Part shown: piece by piece, positions 34,251-42,446 of the stretch
Layout: each line of letters opens with the position of its first letter
Position numbering within the stretch: the first letter of the stretch is position 1
Assembly (NCBI RefSeq): GCF_001984195.1
Contig: NZ_MTQN01000007.1
Span: forward strand, 124,001-188,000
DNA: 64,000 nt
Reading direction: 5' to 3'
Source: Kribbella sp. ALI-6-A
GTDB lineage: Bacteria > Actinomycetota > Actinomycetes > Propionibacteriales > Kribbellaceae
Notes under the pieces: generated by a model
Seen by the model: the letters and a program-made list of their open reading frames with translations, nothing else
Told to the model about the DNA's origin: nothing
Databases searched by the model: none
Made by a program: the position numbers and the translations under genes

Positions 34251-34414
34251 GGCCGCAGCGTAGACAGCGGCTGGTCATTTCGGTCGGGCGGTCCTCCGAT
34301 CGGTGCGGCCTGGACCGGTGTGCGGGTGCGGTTCGTCGTTCGGACGGATGAATTACCCGCCGCTTACGTGTCCCGGGCTTTGGTCCGGACCGGCTGTCCG
34401 TAAGAATCGACGAC

Positions 34415-35422
34415 ATGCCGGACCGCCAGACCGCTCTCGCCAACCGTTCGCCGCGTACTGCCGCCCGCCGGCGTCGCGATGGTGGATCGCGCCGCGCCGG
34501 TGGCAAGTGGCGTCGCGGCAAGGTGATCGCCGTACTGGCCGTGCTGTCGGCGCTGCCGCTGCTCTTCCACCGCTACGTGCCGAACTCGATCGGCAACCTG
34601 GGCAGCCTGCTGGACACCTTCCTGCCGTGGGTCGGCCTCGCCGTCCCGGTGCTCGCTGTCGCCGCGCTGGTCCGCCGCTCGGCCACGGCCGGCGTCGCGC
34701 TGCTCGTGCCCGCGGTGGTGTGGGGGCTGATGTTCGGCCACCTGCTCATCCCGAACGGTTCCGGCGGCCCGCACGACCTGCGGGTGCTCTCGCACAACGT
34801 CGACGCGGCCAACCCCGACCCGGAGAAGACCGCGGCCGAGCTGCTCGCCGCCGACGCGGACGTGATCGCGCTGGAGGAGATCACCTCGGCCGACCTGAAG
34901 ATCTACAAGCGCGAGTTCGCCGCGGCGTACCCGCACGTGGTCTCTCGCGGCACGGTCGCGCTGTGGTCGAAGTTCCCGGTCGAGGAGGGCAAGGCGGTCG
35001 ACGTCGGCTTCGCCTGGACCCGCGCACTGCGCGCCGAGGTCAGTACGCCGGAGGGCAAGGTCGCCTTCTACGTCGCCCACCTGGCGTCGGTGCGGATCGG
35101 CACGAGCGGCTTCACCTCGAACCAGCGCAACGAGACGATCAAGCAGCTCGGCCAGCAGATCGCCGCCGAGAAGCGCGCCGGCGTCGTCGTCATGGGCGAC
35201 TTCAACGGCACCGCGAACGACCGCAGCCTGGCCCCGATCACCGCCGGCCTGCGCTCGGCCCAGGGCGCGGCCGGCCAGGGCTTCGGCTTCACCTGGCCTT
35301 CGAAGTTCCCGATGGCGCGGATCGACCACATCATGGTCCGCGGCGTCACACCGACGAAGGCGTGGGTGATGGGTCCCACGGGGAGCGACCACCGGCCGGT
35401 CGTGGCGGAACTCACCATCTGA
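34415..35422 (+). CDS. Endonuclease/exonuclease/phosphatase-family membrane protein
   Basis: A 335-residue protein. A basic N-terminus (residues 1-37) is followed by about three transmembrane helices (to residue 110) and then an EEP domain facing outward. Motifs are LRVLSHNVDAANPDPEKTAA, ADVIALEEITSADL, VVVMGDFNGTANDRSL and TGSDHRPVVAEL, i.e. the Asn, Glu, Asp-x-Asn and Ser-Asp-His residues of the catalytic site. Family members cleave phosphodiesters of DNA, lipids or sphingomyelin. The extracytoplasmic position suggests a secreted-side nuclease or phosphatase. It is convergent with the response regulator gene. Confidence 0.85.
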   Translation: MPDRQTALANRSPRTAARRRRDGGSRRAGGKWRRGKVIAVLAVLSALPLLFHRYVPNSIGNLGSLLDTFLPWVGLAVPVLAVAALVRRSATAGVALLVPAVVWGLMFGHLLIPNGSGGPHDLRVLSHNVDAANPDPEKTAAELLAADADVIALEEITSADLKIYKREFAAAYPHVVSRGTVALWSKFPVEEGKAVDVGFAWTRALRAEVSTPEGKVAFYVAHLASVRIGTSGFTSNQRNETIKQLGQQIAAEKRAGVVVMGDFNGTANDRSLAPITAGLRSAQGAAGQGFGFTWPSKFPMARIDHIMVRGVTPTKAWVMGPTGSDHRPVVAELTI

Positions 35423-35446
35423 CCTCCGTCCCCTGAGGGGGTCAGA
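35418..35446. terminator. Hairpin between convergent genes
   Basis: Outer arms TCTGAC/GTCAGA and inner CCCC/GGGG with a one-sided bulge, lying between the stop codons at 35422 and 35450. It can serve as a shared terminator for both genes. Confidence 0.5.
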
Positions 35447-35449
35447 CGC

Positions 35450-36091
35450 TCAGGCTTCGGCGATGCCGTGGCGGTAGGCGTACCGGACGGCTTCGGCGCG
35501 GTGCCGGGCGCCGATCTTGGCGAAGGTGTTGTTGATGTGCGTCTTCACCGTCGCCTCGCCGATGAACAGCAGCTTGGCGATCTCGGTGTTGCTGAGCCCC
35601 TGGGCGATCAGCCGCAGTACTTCGGTCTCACGGGCGGTCAGGCCGTCCTTCGCCGCGGTCGGCGTGGGGGACAGGCCGGCGATCAGCCGACGGGAGACCT
35701 CGGGGTCGAACGTCGACTGTCCGGCGGCGGTTGCGCGCAGGGCTGCGCCGATCTCGACCCGCCCTGCGTCCTTGGTCAGGTAACCACGAGCGCCGGCGCG
35801 CAGGGCCTGCGCGATCGAGGTGTCGTCGGCGTACGTCGTCAGCACCAGTACGGCGACCTCGGGGTGATCCGCGGTCAGCCGGGCCGTCGCCCGCACGCCG
35901 TCGAGCACCGGCATCCGCAGGTCCATCAGTACGACGTCGGCATTGCCCTTGGCAACCAATTCGATCGCCTCGACGCCGTTCGCGGCGGCACCGGTCACCT
36001 CGATGCCGTCGAGCAGCCCGAGCAAGGCGACCAGCCCTTCGCGCACCACCTGCTGGTCGTCGGCCACCACCACGCGAATCCGCTCACTCAT
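35450..36091 (-). CDS. NarL/LuxR-type response regulator
   Basis: A 213-residue two-component regulator. The receiver domain (IRVVVADDQQVVREGLVALL, phosphoacceptor in DVVLMDLRMPVLDG) is joined to a C-terminal LuxR helix-turn-helix (LTARETEVLRLIAQGLSNTE, then TVKTHINNTFAKIGA). It overlaps the histidine kinase gene by eight bases, so the pair is one operon. The divergent sodium-sugar symporter is the obvious candidate target; this is inference from position. Confidence 0.92.
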   Translation of the reverse strand: MSERIRVVVADDQQVVREGLVALLGLLDGIEVTGAAANGVEAIELVAKGNADVVLMDLRMPVLDGVRATARLTADHPEVAVLVLTTYADDTSIAQALRAGARGYLTKDAGRVEIGAALRATAAGQSTFDPEVSRRLIAGLSPTPTAAKDGLTARETEVLRLIAQGLSNTEIAKLLFIGEATVKTHINNTFAKIGARHRAEAVRYAYRHGIAEA

Positions 36092-37445
36092 CGTCCACCT
36101 CCGCCAGCACCACCCAATCCTCCCCAACCGGCCCTGCCGACACCCTCCCACCCACCAAAGCCAACCGCTCCCGCATCCCAGCCAACCCGAACCCCGCCTC
36201 GCCCGCGGCTGCGCCGCGAGCATCGGCGGGGGAAGAGTGAGGGGCGGAAGCCGCGCCCTCGTCGGCGGGGCTGAGCGGTGCTGCATCCTCCGAGCTCCCG
36301 GCTTCGCCGTGGCCGGCTCTCGCGGCGCCGCCGTGGTCGCGCATGCCGACACCTCCGTGCCCGCGTCTCCCGGCTTCGCCGTCCTCCAACTTCCCGGCGT
36401 CATCGGGCTGCGCCGCGAACCCCAGGTGATTCCGCACCTGCAGGCGCACACCGGTACTCGAATACTCCAGTTCGACCTGGACCGCCTGGCCCGACGCATG
36501 CCGGGCCGCGTTCGTCAGCGACTCCCGGGCAGCCCCGAGCAGCGCGACGACCACGCCGGAGTCGAGCTGGCGCGTGTCGCCGGTGACAGTCAACCGGACA
36601 GGAGTGCGGTGGTCTTTCTGGTGCTGGTCGGTCAGGGCTTGGAGGGCGACCGGTAGGGCCGGGACGTTGTCCTGGCGGAGGGTGGCGACCGCGTTGCGGG
36701 CCTCGGTCAGGCCCTGGACGGCCAAGCGGCGGGAGCGGCGGATGCGGTCCAGGGCGGCCTGGCGGTCGTCGGCCTCGGCGAGCAGGGCTTCGGCTAGTTC
36801 GAGTTGCACGCTGAGGGCGCCGAGCGAATGCGCCAGTACGTCGTGCAGCTCGCGTGCGATGCGGCTGCGTTCGTCGAGGGCGGCGGCTCGGGCGTGTTCG
36901 CGCTGGGCGAGCATCGTCTGGTCGAGCAGCTCGGCGGTCTGCTGCGCGCGGAGTTCGTCGTACCGGCGGTTGAGGCCGAAGAGGACCAGGACGGCGGTCC
37001 ACAGCAACTGGCTGAGGTACCAGCTCTGGGACCGGTCGAACCACTGTGCCGACAGGGCGTACGCGATCGCGCACCCGATGCCGACGGCAATGATCGGCTG
37101 GTTGCGGCGCAGCCTGGGCGTCCGGCGGAACGTCATCACGGTGAGGTCGGTGATCGAGACCAGCGCCAGCACCAGCGCGTTCGCGCCGGGCATGCCGGTC
37201 AGCGCCGCGGCGCTCAGCGTGGCGTACGCGAGCAGACCGAGCGCCCACACCTCGCGCGTGTCCATCAGGAAGGTGCCCGCCAGGAAACAGAGCAAACCGG
37301 TGCCCAGCACGGCCCAGGCCCACGGCTCGGCCGGATCCGCGGTGACCAACACCACGATCGTCACCACGCAGATCAACGGCCGGGCCAGCGGACCGCTCCA
37401 GCCGAGCAGTCCGGCTCCCGGTTCTCGCTTCCTCGTCAACAGCAC
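36084..37445 (-). CDS. NarL-type sensor histidine kinase with a low-complexity insertion
   Basis: A 453-residue kinase with five or six N-terminal membrane helices, a HisKA_3 dimerisation segment (RSRIARELHDVLAHSLGALS, phosphorylated His) and an ATPase domain. The N-box (AARESLTNAARHA) and the G2 box (GFGLAGMRERLALVGG) are separated by an unusual stretch of about 70 residues rich in Gly, Ala, His and Asp. The GTG at 37445 is preceded by GGAGG seven bases upstream. It phosphorylates the regulator encoded next to it; the signal is unknown. Confidence 0.88.
   Translation of the reverse strand: MLLTRKREPGAGLLGWSGPLARPLICVVTIVVLVTADPAEPWAWAVLGTGLLCFLAGTFLMDTREVWALGLLAYATLSAAALTGMPGANALVLALVSITDLTVMTFRRTPRLRRNQPIIAVGIGCAIAYALSAQWFDRSQSWYLSQLLWTAVLVLFGLNRRYDELRAQQTAELLDQTMLAQREHARAAALDERSRIARELHDVLAHSLGALSVQLELAEALLAEADDRQAALDRIRRSRRLAVQGLTEARNAVATLRQDNVPALPVALQALTDQHQKDHRTPVRLTVTGDTRQLDSGVVVALLGAARESLTNAARHASGQAVQVELEYSSTGVRLQVRNHLGFAAQPDDAGKLEDGEAGRRGHGGVGMRDHGGAARAGHGEAGSSEDAAPLSPADEGAASAPHSSPADARGAAAGEAGFGLAGMRERLALVGGRVSAGPVGEDWVVLAEVDDE
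36295..36382 (-). repeat. In-frame duplication inside the kinase ATPase domain
   Basis: The 16-mer CTCCCGGCTTCGCCGT occurs exactly twice (36295-36310 and 36367-36382), 72 bases apart, a multiple of three. It encodes repeated GEAG-containing peptide in the low-complexity insertion. This looks like recent slippage growth of a loop. Confidence 0.65.
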
Positions 37446-37599
37446 TCCCGCCTCCGGTCCGCCGTCGATCGTCGCACGGGCACCCGGCCCGCGACGTGGC
37501 CCCGAGGGTGGAGATCGGGTGGAGAAAACGCCCGGCGCGGCTGAGCGGGTCTGTGGTTGCAAGCAGGAGTAACCTTCCTGACCGGTAACAAAAATCTTG

Positions 37600-37611
37600 C
37601 GTCATGTGACG
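37600..37611 (+). promoter_or_regulatory. Palindrome CGTCA-TG-TGACG upstream of the symporter
   Basis: A perfect five-base inverted repeat with a two-base spacer ends four bases before the GGAGG ribosome site of the symporter gene. The location suits a repressor operator or a NarL-type binding half-site pair. It is short, so chance is not excluded. Confidence 0.35.
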
Positions 37612-37624
37612 ATGCGGAGGCCGG

Positions 37625-39304
37625 ATGCTCGCGCAAGAATCGGTCCTGAGGCTCGATGCCCAGGCGATCGACTACATCATCATCGCGTTGTACTTCGTGT
37701 TCGTACTCGGAATCGGGTACCTGGCCAAACGCGCCGTCTCGAACAGCCTCGACTTCTTCCTGTCCGGCCGGTCGCTGCCGGCCTGGGTGACCGGTCTGGC
37801 GTTCATCTCGGCCAACCTGGGCGCGATCGAGATCATGGGCATGTCCGCCAACGGCGCGCAGTACGGCATGCCGACCGTGCACTACTTCTGGATCGGCGCG
37901 ATCCCCGCGATGCTCTTCCTGGGTGTCGTGATGATGCCGTTCTACTACGGCTCCAAGGTGCGCAGCGTGCCGGAGTTCATGCTGCGCCGGTTCGGCAAAC
38001 CGGCGCACCTGGTGAACGCGATCAGCTTCGCGCTGGCCCAGGTCCTGATCGCGGGCGTGAACCTGTTCCTGCTCGCCACCATCGTCAACGTGCTGCTCGG
38101 CTGGCCGATCTGGATCTCCACGGTCGTTGCCGCGCTCATCGTTCTCAGCTACATCACGCTCGGTGGTCTGTCCGCGGCGATCTACAACGAGGTGCTGCAG
38201 TTCTTCGTGATCGTGGCCGCGCTGCTGCCGCTGACGCTGGTCGGCCTGCACAAGGTCGGCGGCTGGCAGGGGCTGGTCGACAAGGTCAGCGCCGGGCCGG
38301 GAGGCGCCGAGCAGCTCAGCGCCTGGCCGGGCAACGAGCTGAGCGGTTTCACCAACAGCACCCTGTCGGTGATCGGCCTGGTCTTCGGTCTCGGCTTCGT
38401 GCTCTCGTTCGGCTACTGGACAACGAACTTCGTCGAGGTCCAGCGGGCGATGGCCAGCAAGAACATGTCGGCGGCCCGGCGCACCCCGATCATCGGCTCG
38501 TTCCCGAAGATGTTCGTGCCGTTCATCGTGATCATCCCCGGCATGATCGCCGCGGTCGCCGTACCGGAGCTGCAGGCGGTCAAGGCCGGCACCGGCTCCG
38601 AGGTGACCTACAACGACGCGTTGCTGCTGCTGATGCGCGACCTGCTGCCCAACGGCATGCTCGGTCTGGCGATCACCGGTCTGCTGGCCTCGTTCATGGC
38701 CGGTATGGCGGCCAACCTCAGCTCGTTCAACACGGTGATGACCTACGACCTGATCGAGCGCTACGTGATCAAGGACCGCAGCGACGACTTCTACCTGCGG
38801 ACCGGTCGCTGGGTGACCGTGATCGGCACGCTGGTGGCGATCGGTACGGCGGCGATCGCGGCCGGCTACAGCAACCTGATGGACTACCTGCAGCAGCTGT
38901 TCTCGTTCTTCAACGCGCCGCTGTTCGCCACCTTCATCCTCGGTATGTTCTGGAAGCGGATGACCGCGACGGCGGGCTGGGTCGGCCTGGTCTCCGGTAC
39001 GGCGACCGCCGTGGTCGTCTTCGTGCTGTCCGAGACCGGCGTGATCGACCTGCCGGGCCAGGGCGCGAGCTTCGTCGGCGCCGGTGCGGCGTTCGTGGTC
39101 GACATCCTGCTCAGCGTCGTGATCAGCTTGATGACCAGGCCGAAGACCGACGAGGAACTCAAGGGGCTGGTGTACTCGCTGACCCCGAAGGCCGACCGGA
39201 CCGAGGCGGCCCAAGAGGGAGACCACGGCTGGTACCGCAAGCCGACTCTGCTGGCAGGGATCTCGCTGGCGATGGTCGTCGTGCTGAACATCGTCTTCGG
39301 CTGA
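37625..39304 (+). CDS. Sodium/solute symporter (SglT-type, SSS family)
   Basis: A 559-residue membrane protein with about 14 helices of the solute:sodium symporter family, closest in layout to sodium/galactose or glucose transporters: DFFLSGRSLPAWVTGLAFIS, ISANLGAIEIMGMSANGAQY and AGMAANLSSFNTVMTYDLIE. A strong ribosome site GGAGG lies five bases before the ATG. A small two-helix membrane protein follows after 19 bases, the usual partner of this symporter subgroup. It is divergent from the two-component operon. Confidence 0.92.
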   Translation: MLAQESVLRLDAQAIDYIIIALYFVFVLGIGYLAKRAVSNSLDFFLSGRSLPAWVTGLAFISANLGAIEIMGMSANGAQYGMPTVHYFWIGAIPAMLFLGVVMMPFYYGSKVRSVPEFMLRRFGKPAHLVNAISFALAQVLIAGVNLFLLATIVNVLLGWPIWISTVVAALIVLSYITLGGLSAAIYNEVLQFFVIVAALLPLTLVGLHKVGGWQGLVDKVSAGPGGAEQLSAWPGNELSGFTNSTLSVIGLVFGLGFVLSFGYWTTNFVEVQRAMASKNMSAARRTPIIGSFPKMFVPFIVIIPGMIAAVAVPELQAVKAGTGSEVTYNDALLLLMRDLLPNGMLGLAITGLLASFMAGMAANLSSFNTVMTYDLIERYVIKDRSDDFYLRTGRWVTVIGTLVAIGTAAIAAGYSNLMDYLQQLFSFFNAPLFATFILGMFWKRMTATAGWVGLVSGTATAVVVFVLSETGVIDLPGQGASFVGAGAAFVVDILLSVVISLMTRPKTDEELKGLVYSLTPKADRTEAAQEGDHGWYRKPTLLAGISLAMVVVLNIVFG

Positions 39305-39323
39305 CCCGGAAAGGAACGAGAAG

Positions 39324-39575
39324 ATGGCAGACAAGCAGAAAGCCGGAGCGTTCGACATCCGGGTGGTGATCGCGGCGCTGATCGGTGTGTACGGCCTGGT
39401 GCTGACGATTCTCGGCATCATTGCCGACCCGGCCGAGGTGGCGAAGGCCGACGGCCTGAACATCAACCTGTGGGGCGGCATCGGGATGCTCGTCTTCGCA
39501 GCGCTGTTCGTGCTCTGGTCCAGGCTGCGCCCGATCGTCGTACCGGCCGACCCGGACAAGACTCCGGCTGACTGA
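39324..39575 (+). CDS. Small two-helix membrane protein, symporter companion (83 aa)
   Basis: Hydrophobic segments at about residues 12-32 (IRVVIAALIGVYGLVLTILG) and 49-66 (LWGGIGMLVFAALFVLWSRL). It has a good ribosome site (GGAAAGGAA) and lies 19 bases after the symporter, so it is cotranscribed. Small proteins of this shape accompany SglT-type symporters in actinobacteria and may help assembly or stability. No enzymatic motif is seen. Confidence 0.75.
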   Translation: MADKQKAGAFDIRVVIAALIGVYGLVLTILGIIADPAEVAKADGLNINLWGGIGMLVFAALFVLWSRLRPIVVPADPDKTPAD

Positions 39576-39587
39576 GCAGTGACCTCC

Positions 39588-39620
39588 GGCGTTGGTGGTC
39601 GTTGTAAGACCACTAGCGCC
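39588..39620 (+). promoter_or_regulatory. First hairpin (terminator or switch arm) before the dehydrogenase operon
   Basis: GGCGTTGGTGGTC pairs with GACCACTAGCGCC over 13 bp (two G-U) around the loop GTTGTAA, 12 bases after the small membrane protein gene. Its GTGGTC/GACCAC core is repeated in the next hairpin, so alternative pairings are possible. Confidence 0.6.
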
Positions 39621-39621
39621 G

Positions 39622-39676
39622 GTGGTCCTTCGCGGTGGGACGCCGGTCGCGCCCCCGTTCCGCCGCGAAGGACCAC
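39622..39676 (+). promoter_or_regulatory. Perfect 14-bp hairpin covering the ribosome site
   Basis: GTGGTCCTTCGCGG (39622-39635) and CCGCGAAGGACCAC (39663-39676) are exact complements. The right arm contains the GAAGGA ribosome site of the gene starting at 39679. In the folded RNA, translation of the dehydrogenase operon should be shut off, suggesting RNA-level control. Confidence 0.65.
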
Positions 39677-39678
39677 GT

Positions 39679-40572
39679 ATGCCTGCAGATCCGTTGTCCC
39701 GCCGGGCCTTCCTGGCCCGGATCGGAGTGCTCGGCGCGGCCCTGGGCGGAGGCGGCCTGCTGGCGCGCGGTCTGCTCGCGCCGGCCGACGCCGCCACCGG
39801 TAACCCGCTGCTGCCGCCGGCCGTCGACCTGATCCGTCCGGTGCTGGCCGAGCTGGCCCGGGACACGCTGAACGGCCTGACCGTGTTCGCGATGCCCGGC
39901 CCGGACGCCTACTCCCGCACGCAAGGCACCCCGAGCAGTACGCCGGGGGCGCTGGAAGCGCGCGCCACCGACTTCATGATCGAGGCGCTGGACAACTTCG
40001 TCCCGTTCCCCGACGCGATCGCGCAGCCGATCAGCGCCGCGCTGGTCACCGGTCTGGCCGGCAGCGGGATCGCACTGCCCGGGCTCGAACTGCTGCCGCC
40101 CGAGCTGCGCCGGCTGGACCGCGCGCTGGCGGCGTACCTGCAAAGCGACGAGGCGATCCCGCTGTCGTTCCCGATCGCCGGGCTGCTCAACCTGATGGCC
40201 ACGCAGGTCAACCCGCTCGCGGTCAGCGGCCCGCACCTGTCGCCCTTCGCCCGGCTCACCTACGCCGAGAAGGCGGCCGCGTTCGCGCTGATCGAGAAGA
40301 CCGACGCCGACCTGGTCGCGCTGCTCGACGTGCACTTCCCCGAGCCGTTGAAGGAGTCGGTCTCCGGGCTGCTCAAGTTCGTCGGCGGTGCGCTGATCGA
40401 GTTCGCCACCTTCGGCGCCTACAGCGAGTACGGCGTACTCGACAAGGCCACCAGGACCCTGCGCGCGCGTCCGGTTGGCTGGACCCTGTCGGGTTACCAG
40501 CCGGACGGCCCGGTCGAGGGCTGGGACGACTTCATCGGTTACTACCAGGGACGCAAGGAGGTGCACGACTGA
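39679..40572 (+). CDS. Tat-exported partner subunit of the GMC dehydrogenase
   Basis: A 297-residue protein with a twin-arginine signal (SRRAFLARIG, Arg8-Arg9, then an Ala/Gly/Leu core ending near ADA-ATG). The mature part resembles the small subunits of membrane-bound gluconate or sugar dehydrogenases (LDNFVPFPDAIAQPISAALV; AEKAAAFALIEKTDADLVAL). The GMC subunit encoded next (one-base TGATG overlap) has no signal, so this protein probably carries it across the membrane as a folded complex. Its ribosome site is buried in the hairpin at 39622-39676. Confidence 0.78.
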   Translation: MPADPLSRRAFLARIGVLGAALGGGGLLARGLLAPADAATGNPLLPPAVDLIRPVLAELARDTLNGLTVFAMPGPDAYSRTQGTPSSTPGALEARATDFMIEALDNFVPFPDAIAQPISAALVTGLAGSGIALPGLELLPPELRRLDRALAAYLQSDEAIPLSFPIAGLLNLMATQVNPLAVSGPHLSPFARLTYAEKAAAFALIEKTDADLVALLDVHFPEPLKESVSGLLKFVGGALIEFATFGAYSEYGVLDKATRTLRARPVGWTLSGYQPDGPVEGWDDFIGYYQGRKEVHD

Positions 40573-42347
40573 TGCGCGACGTGATCGTGATCGGGGCCGG
40601 CGGTGGGGGCCCGGTGGTGGCCAAGGAGCTCGCCGCGAAAGGGCTCGACGTCCTGATGCTGGAGGCCGGTCCGCGGCACGCGAAGCCGCGGGAGGAGTGG
40701 AGCACCTTCGAGGAGGACGCGAACAACCCGCTGTCGGGTTACTTCCGGCTCGGTCCGGGCGACCGCAGCAAACCGGCCTGGTACCGGGAGTGGCCGCAGA
40801 ACTCGTTCGTCTGGCAGCTGTCCGGGGTCGGCGGCACGACGCAGCACTTCTACGGCAACTATCCGCGTGCCTATCCCGGCGTCTTCAAAGGCTACGACGG
40901 TGCCGACCGCAACGAGTACGACGTGCAGCACCGGTTCCCGTTCACCTACTCCGAACTCGTGCCGTACTTCGAGTGGGTCGAGGCGACGATGCCGGTGAGA
41001 ACCGCGGCGATGGGCACCAAGGAGCAGATGTTCTTCAAGGGCGCCGAGACGCTCGGGCTGCCGGTGCAGACCACCAAGACCACGCACCGGCCGTCGTACC
41101 GGCCGCAGGAGAACGCGATCCTGCAGCCGGGCGGCACGGCGGGCAAGACGTCGGACAAGAACCTGCTGAGCTACCCGCAGGCCACCGGCTGCACGTTCTG
41201 CGGTTACTGCTTCCAGGGCTGCATGCGGCCGAAGGGGGCCCCGCGCAACCAGTTCGCGAAGCGCTCGACCGACAACAGCTACGTGCCGATGGCGTTGACC
41301 GCCAACGTCTGGGCCCGCGGCGGCAAGCCGATCGAGCTGATCGCCGACGCCTACGTGACCCGCGTGCACAGCGAACGGCGTAACGGCGAGCTGACCGCGA
41401 CCGGCGTCACCTGGCGGGACAACGTGACCGGCGAGGAGCACCGGGAAGACGCTCGTGTCGTGGTGATGGCGGGCGGCTGCACCGAGAACCCGCGGCTGTG
41501 GTTCAACAGCGGCCTGCCGAACCCGAACGGCTGGGTCGGCCGCGGCTACACCGACCACTTCTTCGACTGGATGATCGGCTCGTTCGACGACTACACCGGC
41601 AACCCGAAGGGCGTCGGGTCCAGCGCGCGGCTGGACTTCCCGCCGTACGGGGGACTGGAGAACGTCGGCCTGCCGCCGGCGCTGAACGCGTTCTCCGGCA
41701 CGCTGTCGGACAGCGGGATCCGCGGCCAGTACAAGAACGGGCGCGGCAAGACCGGGCCGTGGGACGGGCCGGCCGGGCGGGTGATGGGTCCGGAGCTGAA
41801 GGAGCTGATGGCCGGCGGGCTCGACCACCTGCTGACCGTGCTGGTGATCACCGACGACGACGTGGAGGCGCAGAACCGGGTCACCCTGTCGGCGCTGCCG
41901 GCCGACGAGAACGGGCCGATCCCGAAGGTCACCTTCAAGCAGCGCCAGCGGACCAAGCGCACGCTGCGCAACCGCGAGTTCATGGCCCGCAAGGCCGCCG
42001 AGCTGCTGCGCGGCGCGGGCGCGAAGAAGGTCTACCGGATCGACTGGGCGCCGCTGATCCTGCACGTCCAGTCGTCGATGCGGATGGGGGAGTCCGAGCG
42101 GACGTCGGTGCTCGACGCGCGCGGCGAGGCACGGGCGGTGAAGCGGCTGTTCGTCGCCGACAACTCCGCGCTGGCCAACGGGCTCGGCGGGCCGAACCCG
42201 ACGCTGACCAGCCAGGCGGTGGCCACCCGGACCGCGGAGAAGATCTTCCAGACCTACTTCGGCGGCGATCCCTGGGTCCGGTCGGAGTCGCCGGTGGTGT
42301 CCACCGATCCGCGGATCAGCGTGCGGCTGGGGCAGCTCGGGCTCTGA
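40572..42347 (+). CDS. GMC-family FAD-dependent dehydrogenase with a four-Cys cluster
   Basis: A 591-residue glucose-methanol-choline oxidoreductase. The FAD-binding loop is IGAGGGGPVVAKELAAKG near residue 7. The late region LILHVQSSMRMGESERTSVL and NGLGGPNPTLTSQAVATRTA is the GMC C-terminal signature. In the middle, Cys207, 210, 213 and 217 form a CX2CX2CX3C motif (TGCTFCGYCFQGC), where FAD-dependent glucose and gluconate dehydrogenases hold an iron-sulfur cluster. It probably oxidises a sugar or polyol outside the membrane, passing electrons to the quinone chain. Exact substrate unknown. Confidence 0.88.
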   Translation: MRDVIVIGAGGGGPVVAKELAAKGLDVLMLEAGPRHAKPREEWSTFEEDANNPLSGYFRLGPGDRSKPAWYREWPQNSFVWQLSGVGGTTQHFYGNYPRAYPGVFKGYDGADRNEYDVQHRFPFTYSELVPYFEWVEATMPVRTAAMGTKEQMFFKGAETLGLPVQTTKTTHRPSYRPQENAILQPGGTAGKTSDKNLLSYPQATGCTFCGYCFQGCMRPKGAPRNQFAKRSTDNSYVPMALTANVWARGGKPIELIADAYVTRVHSERRNGELTATGVTWRDNVTGEEHREDARVVVMAGGCTENPRLWFNSGLPNPNGWVGRGYTDHFFDWMIGSFDDYTGNPKGVGSSARLDFPPYGGLENVGLPPALNAFSGTLSDSGIRGQYKNGRGKTGPWDGPAGRVMGPELKELMAGGLDHLLTVLVITDDDVEAQNRVTLSALPADENGPIPKVTFKQRQRTKRTLRNREFMARKAAELLRGAGAKKVYRIDWAPLILHVQSSMRMGESERTSVLDARGEARAVKRLFVADNSALANGLGGPNPTLTSQAVATRTAEKIFQTYFGGDPWVRSESPVVSTDPRISVRLGQLGL

Positions 42348-42446
42348 GTGCATGTCCGTCTCGCGAACATCGGCGTCCGGCCCGGTCCTGCCGTCCGGGC
42401 GCCGGTGTTCCTAGGCTCGAAGTACCCCGACCAGGAGGACTTCGAG

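Noticed and set aside
39588..39676. Simple terminator pair after the symporter operon
   Set aside because: No T-runs follow either stem, and the second stem contains the ribosome site of the next gene, which fits translational control better. A terminator role for the first stem is still possible.
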